Below the pieces are notes generated by a model. That model had not been told where the DNA came from. It did not search any database and saw only the letters and a program-made list of their open reading frames with translations. Positions 36,601-44,364 of a stretch of 64,000 bases of DNA are shown here, piece after piece. The stretch is from the NCBI GenBank assembly GCA_965601975.1, contig OZ271856.1:186001-250000 (forward strand), in the 5' to 3' direction. Position numbers and translations under genes: made by a program. This DNA is from JANQIO01 sp965601975. Its GTDB lineage: Bacteria; Pseudomonadota; Gammaproteobacteria; Pseudomonadales; Halieaceae. How positions within the stretch are numbered: the first letter of the stretch is position 1; every line of letters begins with the position of its first letter.

Positions 36601-39052
36601 AGGCCTTCCACTGCTCGACCGCAGCGCGGATCTCGTCCACTACCTCGGGGTTGCGCAGGGTAGACAGGTCGCCCAGCGGCTCCTCCAGCAGGATCGCGCG
36701 CAGGGTGCGGCGCATGTACTTGCCGGATCGGGTCTCCGGGAAGGCCGAGACCACCAGGAAGTCAGACGGCACCGCGGTGACACCTTTCTCGCTGCGCACC
36801 AGGCCCTGCAGGCGCGCCAGGTCGTCATCGGTCAGTTTCTTGCCCGGCGCCGCCACCAGGAAGGCAACCGGCGTCTCGCCTTTTTCGTCATGAGGTGCGC
36901 CGACCACCACGGCATTGCCCACCGGCGAGTCCTCCCGCAGGGTCTTGTCACGGAGGATGGCGCCCTCGATCTCTTCGGTGCCGATACGGTGGCCCGACAC
37001 ATTGATCACATCGTCGGAGCGGCCGTGCAGGGTGAAGGAGCCGTCGGCATGACGGCGGGCATAGTCGCCCTGGGTGTAGGCGAGGTCACCCGGCCAGCGA
37101 TCGAAGTAAACGCTGCGGAAACGGTCCAGGTCGCCTTTCCAGTCCGGCGTACCGAGCCGCTCTGCATCGCCCCAGATGGTGCGCGCCAGGTAGGGATAGG
37201 GCCGGCTGATCACCAGCTCGCCTTTTTCGCCTTGCTCCGCCACCCGCCACTCGGTGGCGCGGCCCTGTTCGTCGGTGGCCGTTACCATGCGAACTTCCGC
37301 CTGGATCCAGGGCAGGGGCCAGGTCTTGGCGTCCGCGGCCAGCGGTTTGAAGTCGCCCCAGGGGCAGGAAAATACGATCCCGCCGTGCTCGGTAGCCCAG
37401 TAGGAGTTGATGTAGTGGCCGCAGATGCGGTCCATGGCGAACTGCTGTACGGCAGGTGATACCGGCTCCGCGCAGAACGTGCCCGCGTGCAGGGTCGACA
37501 TGTCGTAGGCAGACACGTCATCGGTGCTGGCGGGGTCGGTCATCACCGCCTTGAGGAAAGTGGAGCCCGCCTTGAACACGGTGGCGCCGTGGCGCTCGAT
37601 AATGGATGAGAATCGACCCGCGTGCGGGAATAGCGGTGAGCCCTCGGCGATGATTGTGGTCATGCCCAGGGACAGCGGTGCGGCCAGCAGGTAGGCCTGA
37701 CCGGTAATCCAGCCGGGGTCGGCAATCACGTAGAGCCGGTCTTCGATGCCGGCGTTGAACACCGTTCGCATGGTGTGGGTGATGCCGGCCAGCCAGCCGC
37801 CGTGGGTGTGCACCACGCCCTTCGGTTTACCGGTGGACCCCGAGGTATAGATGATGAACAGGGGCCAGTTGGCTTCCACCGGCACGGCCGGGTGGCAGTT
37901 GTTCAGCGCCTGCCACAGGGCGGCGTCGTCCAGCGCCAGCAGTGCCTCGCGGCTGGCGGCGTTTGCGCTGTCCAGCACCCGGGTGGTCGCCGCCTCGACC
38001 AGGTCCTGGGACCAGCGATCTCGCGCCTGCTCCACCACGTCCTGCCCGGTGTAGCGCACCACGACCACGGCCTCCACATCGTGGCCCGCGTCTGCCAGCC
38101 GTCGCGCCACGGCGGTGCGCAGCGCCGCGGACTGCTCCGACGCCAGGGACTGTTCACTAGCCAGCGCAAGCCCCAGTTCGCGCATCAGGTCACTGCGCTC
38201 GATGGTGATCTCCCCGGCAAGGGCCTCTGCGACCGCGCCGGCCAAACGCGTGCCCACGTCCCCGGCAACATGCTCCGACAGGGTCGATTCAAAGGCCGCC
38301 AGGGCAGTGGCCAGCGGCACGTAGTTGTCCAGCGCCGGGTCCGTGTAGGCTTCCTTGTAGGGAACCACCTCGGCGTTCCTGTATCCGCCGTCTGCGGTGA
38401 CCACCACTTTAGCGCCCGCATCGTAAATGCGGTCGGACAGGGTCTTGGCCGAGAAGCCGCCGAACACCGGCGTATAGATGATGCCAAGCCGCTTGGCAGC
38501 GAGGGTGTAGTAAACCTGGTCGAGAATATTGGGCAGGTTGAAGGCCACCCGATCGCCCTGTTCCAGGCCCAGGTCGGTCAGTACCTGGGCCCGCAGCACC
38601 GTTTCCAGCAGCAGTTCCCGAAAGCTGACCTGCTGCTCAAACACCGGGCCGCCGCGGCTGTCGTTCTTTGACGGGTCCCAGCGGTCGCCCTCGAAAATGA
38701 TGGCCGTGTCAGTGCCGCGCCCCGCCAGGACATGGCGGTCTACTTCATTGAAGCAGGCATTGGTCAGGGCGCCGGAAAACCAGCGGTAGAACGGTGCGTC
38801 GGATTCGTCGAGTGCGGTGGACCAGGGGCGCCAGTCAGCGGGGGTGCCGGGCTTGTCCGTACCGGTCCCGTGCCAGGCGTTATCTTCTGGACTGCGGGTG
38901 AGCCACTGTTGGCTCTCCGGGTTGTACCAGTGGAGCTCAGCGGAGGCGATGTCGCCGTGGACGCTGCCGGGATCGTCGATGAAACGCTGCCGGGAGGTGT
39001 CTTCGTCCTGCTGAGACTCCAGGAGGCCCCACTTATTATTTGCTTCGGCCAC
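33644..39052 (-). CDS. pcs: Trifunctional propionyl-CoA synthase (CoA ligase-dehydratase-reductase)
   Basis: An approximately 1802-aa fusion (Chloroflexus Pcs is about 1822). Residues about 80-820 are an acetyl-CoA synthetase-like ligase with YTSGSTGKPKG at 402-412 and the catalytic lysine K778 in SGKYMRR. Residues about 842-1100 are an enoyl-CoA hydratase (FVAGADVKEL, NGPALGGGNEL, GYGGTQRLPR). About 1240-1790 is a zinc-free MDR enoyl-CoA reductase. Together they convert 3-hydroxypropionate, ATP, CoA and NADPH to propionyl-CoA in one reaction chamber. GTG 39052 is chosen because GGAGAG lies six bases upstream and the next residues match the family start; an upstream ATG at 39265 would add 71 unrelated residues. 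Confidence 0.93.
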   Translation of the reverse strand: MAEANNKWGLLESQQDEDTSRQRFIDDPGSVHGDIASAELHWYNPESQQWLTRSPEDNAWHGTGTDKPGTPADWRPWSTALDESDAPFYRWFSGALTNACFNEVDRHVLAGRGTDTAIIFEGDRWDPSKNDSRGGPVFEQQVSFRELLLETVLRAQVLTDLGLEQGDRVAFNLPNILDQVYYTLAAKRLGIIYTPVFGGFSAKTLSDRIYDAGAKVVVTADGGYRNAEVVPYKEAYTDPALDNYVPLATALAAFESTLSEHVAGDVGTRLAGAVAEALAGEITIERSDLMRELGLALASEQSLASEQSAALRTAVARRLADAGHDVEAVVVVRYTGQDVVEQARDRWSQDLVEAATTRVLDSANAASREALLALDDAALWQALNNCHPAVPVEANWPLFIIYTSGSTGKPKGVVHTHGGWLAGITHTMRTVFNAGIEDRLYVIADPGWITGQAYLLAAPLSLGMTTIIAEGSPLFPHAGRFSSIIERHGATVFKAGSTFLKAVMTDPASTDDVSAYDMSTLHAGTFCAEPVSPAVQQFAMDRICGHYINSYWATEHGGIVFSCPWGDFKPLAADAKTWPLPWIQAEVRMVTATDEQGRATEWRVAEQGEKGELVISRPYPYLARTIWGDAERLGTPDWKGDLDRFRSVYFDRWPGDLAYTQGDYARRHADGSFTLHGRSDDVINVSGHRIGTEEIEGAILRDKTLREDSPVGNAVVVGAPHDEKGETPVAFLVAAPGKKLTDDDLARLQGLVRSEKGVTAVPSDFLVVSAFPETRSGKYMRRTLRAILLEEPLGDLSTLRNPEVVDEIRAAVEQWKAFGRLSEARQIVQTWRYLRVETHEIVPGRNVALLVVDSPPVNSLNERSLDEFNTVLQHLSHQGNIDAIVVTGARSAFVAGADVKELLEVGEAGDMDSARTPPNAAHTAFSTLENIGKPVIAAVNGPALGGGNELVLACAYVIADKHARFGQPEINLNLLPGYGGTQRLPRRLHHSLGPDGLLEAMRLIVSGRNIDADEAAAAGLVDEVVGQDGQGPVSVAMARLREYFAGSGALVEAMASRDTYLGSRETPLPYSESLLADPTLEPTLSQARAGGRGMAVDRILDAVALGAAEGQSAGLKHEAELFAQAVCDPEAGPPGIRAFLERRSAALPIKHTGVPPDADEELRRQLVADQRLLPMGASFFPGVTPVPEYQYGLGVARNPLDGEPAHGDPVDAEKLLVFDTPRPGPNEALVYVLASEMNFNDIWAITGIPVSPFDARDADVQVTGSGGVALVAELGEELVREGRLSVGDVVTIYSGQSELLSPDQGLDPMAADFRIQGYERNDGSHAQFLVVQGPQLQGKLPGLTIEEAGSYGLTLGTIHRALFTTLNIQPGRRLFVEGAATGTGFDCLRSALKSGLSAVGMVSNDERGERVRQQGGAPINRKDPRWADIFTPVPDDPGEWADWEAAGADFVAEAEQQAGGPLDYVVSHAGERAFSRSFQLLGDGGVLTFYGASSGYRFSFLGKPGNSRPADMFARAELRAGMSLLIVYGPGAEDGIVDPVAIEAIEVGCALGAQVAVLADTLSQREFVNSLGFGTRLSGVVSLEEIQRRLGDEFDPPGPFAPMPDPFTESDAFKEAVRRFSDRTLKPVGSAVAPLLRNTLDRRGLPDVVFERRGRDGLALATSLVKPNVGKVVYAEDLAGMRLSFYAPQVWMRQRRILMPSTEIRGTHLNTAREFAEMQERIAAGMIDVMPPVPVSMDGVAEAHQAMWENRHEGANYVALHALPRLGLKTRDELYRAWAIRDAEERGETFETIDTGSAGALR

Positions 39053-39072
39053 CCTCGTCTCTCCGAGTGTCT

Positions 39073-39089
39073 GCCCGCGATTCGCGGGC
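39073..39089 (-). promoter_or_regulatory. Hairpin in the pcs 5' leader
   Basis: GCCCGCG and CGCGGGC form a perfect 7-bp GC stem with a 3-base loop, ending about ten bases before the pcs ribosome-binding site (GGAGAG). It could stabilise the leader or modulate translation of this very long operon. Nothing shows a ligand-binding structure. Confidence 0.4.
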
Positions 39090-39158
39090 GGTGTATTGGT
39101 CCCATCACCCGGGGCCTGCGGATGACTCCACGGGCCGCTAAACAAAACTTGGGCAAAA

Positions 39159-39168
39159 GGTAACCACA
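39159..39168. repeat. Direct repeat GGTAACCACA, copy 1 (pcs promoter region)
   Basis: GGTAACCACA, whose GGTAACC core is nearly self-complementary, occurs here and again at 39244-39253, 85 bp away, in the gap between pcs and the divergent amidohydrolase. On the minus strand this copy reads TGTGGTTACC and touches TATACT (39168-39173), a -10-like hexamer for pcs. The arrangement suggests a binding site for a regulator of the locus. Confidence 0.4.
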
Positions 39169-39243
39169 GTATACGCAGGGATTTGAGATCGGATTTGAAG
39201 GAAGCCGGGTTGCCTATTTCGCGGCCTGGGCCTGCCCGGTGCT

Positions 39244-39253
39244 GGTAACCACA
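39244..39253. repeat. Direct repeat GGTAACCACA, copy 2
   Basis: Second exact copy of the 10-mer at 39159-39168, about 50 bp upstream of the amidohydrolase start codon. Eight or more helical turns separate the copies, which would permit looping by a dimeric regulator. Chance recurrence of a 10-mer in a 250-bp gap is uncommon but not negligible. Confidence 0.4.
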
Positions 39254-39303
39254 CCGGGTTTGCATTAGCCTCAGCGGCTCCGGTCGTTCAGTAGAGAGTT
39301 GCC

Positions 39304-40686
39304 ATGAGTTTGATGGTCAGGCACATAGGGGCTGTCATCGTCGCACTGTTGATGTGGGGCGCACTGCCGGTTGCCGCGGGTACCGCGCTGGTGGGCGGCC
39401 GACTGATCGACGGCTTCGGGCATCGCCCCATCGCCGACAGCGTCATCCTGGTCGATGGCGGCGTTATCCAGAAGGTCGGCACCGTCGACACCCTGCCCAT
39501 TCCCGAAGGCTACGAGGTGGTATCTACCGAGGGCATGGATGTATTGCCGGGCCTGTGGGAAAACCACGCCCACCTCATGCTCACCGGGCACGCCGACTAC
39601 TCGCACTGGCACCCCACCTACGCCGACCGCTTCGCCAGCGAGATCATGCCGGCCAGCGCCGTGCAGCTGCTGCTGGCGGGGATCACCACCGCCCGCGACC
39701 TGGGCGCACCGCTGGAGCCCTCCCTGTCGGTAAAGCGCCGCATCGAGTCCGGTGAGATTCCCGGGCCGAGACTGTTTATTTCGGGCCCGTTCATCCAGCA
39801 CCAGGCCTATCCCGGTACCGAGAGCTACCGCTGGGGCGTTAAGGGGGCCAGCGACGCCCGCCGCAAGGTCAAGAAGCTGGCGGACGCGGGCGTGGATATC
39901 ATCAAGCTGATCGACCAGGACAAGATGACCCTGGAGGAAGCCAGCGCAGTGGTCGACGAGGCGCACAAACACGGCCTCAAGGTCGTGGCCCACTCGCACC
40001 GCCCGGACGAAATACGCCGCGGGCTTGCCATCGGCGTCGACAATTTCGAGCACACCGGGCTGACCACTGCCCCGGAGTATCCGCCGGATGTCGTGGAGAT
40101 GCTCCGCGAGCGCACCGCCACCGGCCGGGTCGCCGGTGGGCCGCTGTTCTGGACGCCCACGGTGGAGGGGCTCTGGAATTACCCCTTGACGGTGGACAAC
40201 CCGGAGAAGCTGGACGACACCTGCTGGCACCGGGGGCTTGCGCCTTCCACCATCGCGGACATCCGCCAGTCTATCCAGCGGCCTGGCCAGCTGGCCTATT
40301 CGCAGCTGACGCCGATTCGCAAACCGACCCTGAAACGCAAGATCAGCCAGCTGCGAGACGCCGGTGTGGTCATGCTGATCGGGACCGACAGCGGCATTCC
40401 CATGAAATTCCACTGCCAGAGCACCTGGAACGAGCTCGATGTGTGGGTGCGCATCATGGGTATCGACCCCATGACGGCGATCCGCGGCGCCACCTACTGG
40501 GGCGCAGTGATGATGGGCGTGGAGGAGCGGTGGGGCACGGTGTCCGAGGGCAAGTACGCGGACATCATAGCCGTAAGGGGCGATGTGCTGCGGCACATCA
40601 ACCTGCTGTCACGGGTGGACCTTGTCATGAAAAACGGCGTGATCTACAAGCAGGGTGGACGGGCGACCGCAGCCGCGGAGCGCTAA
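39304..40686 (+). CDS. Secreted amidohydrolase-superfamily protein
   Basis: A 460-aa metal-dependent hydrolase of the imidazolonepropionase/prolidase-like group. A signal peptide covers about residues 1-25 (hydrophobic core, cleavage near VAAG). Metal motifs are HAH in ENHAHLML, a lysine in DIIKLID, the histidines in VVAHSH, and an aspartate in GTDSG. ADIIAVRGD near the C-terminus is the usual beta-sandwich return. It heads a plus-strand set with yghU (59-bp gap) and a DUF385 gene. The substrate cannot be told from sequence; cyclic amides and dipeptides are typical for the group. Confidence 0.85.
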   Translation: MSLMVRHIGAVIVALLMWGALPVAAGTALVGGRLIDGFGHRPIADSVILVDGGVIQKVGTVDTLPIPEGYEVVSTEGMDVLPGLWENHAHLMLTGHADYSHWHPTYADRFASEIMPASAVQLLLAGITTARDLGAPLEPSLSVKRRIESGEIPGPRLFISGPFIQHQAYPGTESYRWGVKGASDARRKVKKLADAGVDIIKLIDQDKMTLEEASAVVDEAHKHGLKVVAHSHRPDEIRRGLAIGVDNFEHTGLTTAPEYPPDVVEMLRERTATGRVAGGPLFWTPTVEGLWNYPLTVDNPEKLDDTCWHRGLAPSTIADIRQSIQRPGQLAYSQLTPIRKPTLKRKISQLRDAGVVMLIGTDSGIPMKFHCQSTWNELDVWVRIMGIDPMTAIRGATYWGAVMMGVEERWGTVSEGKYADIIAVRGDVLRHINLLSRVDLVMKNGVIYKQGGRATAAAER

Positions 40687-40745
40687 TCCCCGGGCCAATC
40701 GGCACCGTACATCCTGTAGCACTTTTGACCAAACTCGGAGAACTC

Positions 40746-41582
40746 ATGAATCAAGCCTACGAACCGCCCAAGGTCTGGACCTGGGATTCAGAGAGCGGCG
40801 GACAGTTCGCCAACATCAACCGGCCCATTGCCGGCCCTACCCATGACAAGGAATTGCCGGTGGGCAAGCATCCGATTCAGCTCTACTCGCTGGGCACGCC
40901 CAACGGCGTCAAGGTGACGGTGATGCTGGAGGAACTGCTGGCCCTGGGCCACGCTGGGGCCGAGTACGACGCCTGGATCATCAACATCGGCGACGGCGAC
41001 CAGTTCTCCTCCGGCTTCGTCGGCGTCAATCCCAACTCCAAGATTCCCGCCATGGTGGATCGCAGCGGCGACACCCCGATCAGGCTGTTCGAGTCCGGCG
41101 CCATGCTGATACACCTGGCGGAGAAGTTCGGCGAGTTCCTGCCCACCGAAACGGCGGCCCGGGCAGAGACCCTGTCCTGGCTGATGTGGCAGATGGGCAG
41201 CGCGCCGTTTCTCGGCGGCGGCTTCGGACACTTCTATGCCTACGCTCCCGAGAAGTACGAGTACCCCATCAACCGCTACGCCATGGAGGTCAAGCGCCAG
41301 CTGGACGTGCTGGATCGCAACCTGGCGGAGCGCGAGTACCTGTCGGGCGACGATTACACGATCGCCGATATGGCCACCTGGCCCTGGTACGGGGTGCTGG
41401 TGACCGGCAAGATCTACGAAGCCCAGGAATTTCTCGACGTGGAGTCCTACACCAACGTGATGCGCTGGGCCAACCAGATCAAGGAGCGCCCCGCAGTGCA
41501 GCGCGGTCGCCGGGTCAATACGGCCTGGGGCGACGAGGAGCTGCAGGTGCCTGAACGCCACGACGCCTCGGATATCAGCTGA
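40746..41582 (+). CDS. yghU: Glutathione-dependent disulfide-bond oxidoreductase, YghU-type GST
   Basis: A 278-aa nu-class glutathione transferase. It has the YghU N-terminal arm (YEPPKVWTWDSESGGQFANINRPIAGPTHDKELP), the thioredoxin domain with YSLGTPNGVKV, which holds the TPN motif that contacts two glutathiones, and NPNSKIPAMVD. The C-terminal helical domain has DDYTIADMATWPW. The family reduces disulfides and organic hydroperoxides using glutathione. ATG 40746 has CGGAG just upstream; the open frame upstream is unrelated. Confidence 0.92.
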   Translation: MNQAYEPPKVWTWDSESGGQFANINRPIAGPTHDKELPVGKHPIQLYSLGTPNGVKVTVMLEELLALGHAGAEYDAWIINIGDGDQFSSGFVGVNPNSKIPAMVDRSGDTPIRLFESGAMLIHLAEKFGEFLPTETAARAETLSWLMWQMGSAPFLGGGFGHFYAYAPEKYEYPINRYAMEVKRQLDVLDRNLAEREYLSGDDYTIADMATWPWYGVLVTGKIYEAQEFLDVESYTNVMRWANQIKERPAVQRGRRVNTAWGDEELQVPERHDASDIS

Positions 41583-42041
41583 GTGAGCCTCAGCAACGCC
41601 TTTTACAATCGCCTGCTCAACCCGCTGATGCGGCGCCTGCTGCGCTCACCCCTGCACGGGGTGGCCAGCGGCAATATCGCCATTCTCCACTTCACCGGGC
41701 GCAAAAGCGGGCGCGCCCTGAACACTCCGCTCAGCTATGTGCGCGATGGTGACCGCGTGTTATTCCTGTCCAGCGAAAACACGGGTTGGTGGAAGAACTT
41801 TCTCGATGGCCCGGCGCCGGTAGAAATCGAGATTGGCCGGGAGAATCTGGCAGGGACCGCAACACTGTTGCGTGGCGACAGCGAGGCCCTGCGCGAAAAC
41901 GTGCGCGTCTTTATCACCGCCCTGCCAAGGGATGCGGTGGTCTATGGCATAAAGCTCGATCGTGACAAGCGGCCCACCGAAGAAAGTCTGGCCGCCGCCG
42001 CCCACCGGCTGGTGTTGGTGGAAGCAGCACTCGATGCCTAA
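41583..42041 (+). CDS. DUF385/Ddn-like (deazaflavin-dependent nitroreductase family) protein
   Basis: A 152-aa split-beta-barrel protein. The signature FTGRKSGRALNTPLSYVRDGDRVLFLSS is that of the deazaflavin-dependent nitroreductase (DUF385, PNPOx-like) family. It starts with GTG immediately after the yghU stop, so the two are translationally coupled. Many members use coenzyme F420, which gammaproteobacteria rarely make; this member may use another flavin or bind haem or fatty acid. Function is uncertain. Confidence 0.78.
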   Translation: MSLSNAFYNRLLNPLMRRLLRSPLHGVASGNIAILHFTGRKSGRALNTPLSYVRDGDRVLFLSSENTGWWKNFLDGPAPVEIEIGRENLAGTATLLRGDSEALRENVRVFITALPRDAVVYGIKLDRDKRPTEESLAAAAHRLVLVEAALDA

Positions 42042-42067
42042 TGCCTTTCGGGGCGTTCAGCTGAGGG

Positions 42068-43975
42068 TTAGTTGTTGTTTTCGCGCAATCGGTCGATGAG
42101 ATCCAACGGCGCCAGGGGCTCACACAGGTAGAAACCCTGCACGTAGTCGCAGCCGATTCGTTTCAGGTATTTCAGCTGCCGGGCGGTTTCGACACCCTCC
42201 GCGATCACGCGAAGCTCATAGAGCTGGGCCAGTTTTCGGAGCATGCCGGCCATTTTTCGCTGCCTGCCGTCGCTACTGAAAATGTCCCGGACAAAGCTAC
42301 GGTCGATCTTGAGCGTGTCTACCGGGTACCGCATCAGCTGGTTGAATGCGGTGTATCCCGTACCGAAATCGTCCAGGGATATACCCAGTCCGAGCTCCCT
42401 CAGCCGTAGCAGGGTCTTTACGCTGTGTTCGTCACCCGCCACCAGCGCAGTCTCCGTGATCTCCATCTCCACGTCCCAGGGCGCGATGCCGTGCTTGTCC
42501 AGAAGGGATTCTGCCAGCTCGGGAAACTCCGGGTTCTGAAGTTCGACCGCAGAGATGTTTACGCACAGTCGACCGGTGAATCCCGCCTGGCTGCGCATCT
42601 GCCTGTACTCGTCAAGCGCGGTATCCAGGACCCAGCTGTCGAGATTCTTTATCAAACCACTGGATTCCGCCACCGGGATAAAGATATCTGGCCCGATGTT
42701 ACTGAGCAGTGCATTGTCCGATCGAATCAGGGCTTCGACCGCGACGATCTGTAGAGAGCGGCTGTCATAAATGGGCATGTACTCAAGTTTGAACTCGGCG
42801 CTTTCGAGAGCGGACTGTATGCCGAGTTCCATTTGCCGCCGTAGCTCTACGGATTTGGCAATGTCAGGTGAGAAGAAGCACAGTTTGTTCTTTCCCGCAT
42901 CCTTGGCGAAGTACATCGCGGCATCCGCCTGATTGAGAAGAGTCTCGGCGGACTCTATCTGACCGTCGCTCAGGGCAATCCCGACGCTGGCACTGATCGG
43001 ATGGGTTAGCCCGTTTACGGTGAACCCGTCGTCGAAGAGCTCCAGGATACGCTTGGCGACATATTCTGCCCCCGCAGGCGATTGAAGATGTGACAGCGTT
43101 ATCACGAACTCGTCCCCCGCGAGACGGGCAACGTCTTCTTCGGCGAGTATCCGGGTGGTTCCGTCCTGGGGGCGTACGCAGCCTGCCAGTCGGTTGCCGA
43201 ACTCCACCAGCACGTCGTCGCCCTGGTGGTGGCCATGGCGGTCGTTGATCTGCTTGAAGTTGTCCAGGTCAACGTACAGGACCGCGAGAAGCTCACTTTC
43301 CCTCGTCGCCCTGTCCAACAGTTTTTGCAGCCAGCGCAGGTACGTGGGACGGTTGGCGAGCCCGGTCAGGCTGTCGAAGTAGGCCAGCCGATGAATGTCT
43401 TCACTGTGTAGCTGGTAGAGCAGCCGGTTGGCCGCCTCCGCCCGGTAGCCGGCCACGAGCACAATGATCGACATGCCCGTGAGAGATAGCAGCAGGCGTA
43501 CGTGAGCGTTGTGCGTAAACGGGGCATCGCTCTGTAGCGTACCGGCGCTCAGCATGGTGAAAGTCGTGAAGCTGATGAGTACACCGGCGTAGATGGCCGC
43601 TGAGCGAAAGCGATTGATGAGCAGACCGATAGCCAGCGCGGGAAACAGCCAGTAGGGCTCGAAGCCTACCGTAATACTGCGATACAAAAGCACAGCGCAT
43701 ATGCCGGCAAGGAGGGCGTTGAGCACCGTCAGTGCTACCAGGAAGTTGCGCTTGAGGTAAAGAAAAGCCAGGTTGAGACCGCTCAGAACCGCGCAGATCA
43801 GGTAGAACGTGCCCAGGCGTGGGGATTCGCCTCCCACGTGGGCTACGCCGTACAGCAGCAGGAAAGCCGCCCCGGCGATTGTTATGCCTGAGAATACGAG
43901 TAGCCGCCGTGAGTCTTCTACGGCTACCAGGTGCCCCAACTCGCGAAAGGGCGAAACAGTCGAAGTCTGAGCCAT
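42068..43975 (-). CDS. Membrane GGDEF-EAL protein (cyclic di-GMP turnover)
   Basis: A roughly 635-aa protein. About six membrane helices occupy residues 25-185, then a diguanylate cyclase domain with FDSLTGLANR and the active loop LAGDEF (an AGDEF variant often still active), with no RxxD inhibitory site visible. The EAL domain keeps EALIR, VNISAVE, EITETAL, DDFGTGY, LKIDRSF, EGVET and QGFYLCEP, so phosphodiesterase residues are complete. It probably senses through the membrane part and turns over c-di-GMP. ATG 43975 is chosen; a GTG three codons earlier is possible. Confidence 0.9.
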   Translation of the reverse strand: MAQTSTVSPFRELGHLVAVEDSRRLLVFSGITIAGAAFLLLYGVAHVGGESPRLGTFYLICAVLSGLNLAFLYLKRNFLVALTVLNALLAGICAVLLYRSITVGFEPYWLFPALAIGLLINRFRSAAIYAGVLISFTTFTMLSAGTLQSDAPFTHNAHVRLLLSLTGMSIIVLVAGYRAEAANRLLYQLHSEDIHRLAYFDSLTGLANRPTYLRWLQKLLDRATRESELLAVLYVDLDNFKQINDRHGHHQGDDVLVEFGNRLAGCVRPQDGTTRILAEEDVARLAGDEFVITLSHLQSPAGAEYVAKRILELFDDGFTVNGLTHPISASVGIALSDGQIESAETLLNQADAAMYFAKDAGKNKLCFFSPDIAKSVELRRQMELGIQSALESAEFKLEYMPIYDSRSLQIVAVEALIRSDNALLSNIGPDIFIPVAESSGLIKNLDSWVLDTALDEYRQMRSQAGFTGRLCVNISAVELQNPEFPELAESLLDKHGIAPWDVEMEITETALVAGDEHSVKTLLRLRELGLGISLDDFGTGYTAFNQLMRYPVDTLKIDRSFVRDIFSSDGRQRKMAGMLRKLAQLYELRVIAEGVETARQLKYLKRIGCDYVQGFYLCEPLAPLDLIDRLRENNN

Positions 43976-44269
43976 TGCTACCACCGGCGTATTATCATTG
44001 TTGTTAGTGCCAACTTACCGCCTGCTCCTCGGCTTGCAGGTCGGGAGCTACGACGGCCTTCGATGTCGGGCCAGCGCAATGATACGGGCAATCGGGATGC
44101 GACAACAGCGAAAACGTTAGTTTGCTGCCCATCAGCGCAACATAAGCGTTTCTCAGGAATATGCAGGTTTCCGTGGAACAGGCCCGTAGAAGCAAAACTG
44201 GGTTGATTTGTTGTTGAGTTGCGCTGAAAGCGCCATTTATCGGGGATTTGAGCCGTTTATCAGTTTTCG

Positions 44270-44285
44270 TGTGAACTGGCTCACA
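44270..44285. promoter_or_regulatory. CRP/Vfr-family binding site, perfect consensus
   Basis: TGTGA-ACTGGC-TCACA matches the CRP/Vfr consensus half-sites exactly with a 6-base spacer. Its centre lies about 87 bases before the 94-aa gene's ATG, a normal distance for a class I or II activator site. Regulation by cAMP is inferred from the site only. Confidence 0.65.
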
Positions 44286-44320
44286 AAACGGTGGTATCCG
44301 GTGATGAGTATCCGGCAGGA

Positions 44321-44336
44321 TGTGATATCCATCACT
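44321..44336. promoter_or_regulatory. Second CRP/Vfr-like site
   Basis: TGTGA-TATCCA-TCACT is one base from the CRP consensus and ends 28 bases before the 94-aa gene. It lies 51 bp from the first site (centre to centre), close to five helical turns, so both face the same side of the DNA. Position near or past the transcription start suggests repression or autoregulation by a pair of dimers. Confidence 0.5.
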
Positions 44337-44364
44337 TAAACGCAGTAGAAAAAGGGCATGGACT

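Larger units (their letters stand above)
43976..44364. other. Intergenic region between GGDEF-EAL gene and the 94-aa gene
   Basis: About 390 bp without a convincing gene, lower in GC than its surroundings. It holds a GATAAT hexamer at 43991-43996 (minus strand), a possible -10 for the GGDEF-EAL gene, a small CCTGC/GCAGG hairpin at 44021-44040, and the two CRP-like palindromes listed separately. A minus-strand open frame crossing the region has no recognisable features. Confidence 0.6.

Noticed and set aside
43994..44013. Sigma-54-like TTGGCAC upstream of the GGDEF-EAL gene
   Set aside because: The GC element at the required 10-base spacing is absent.
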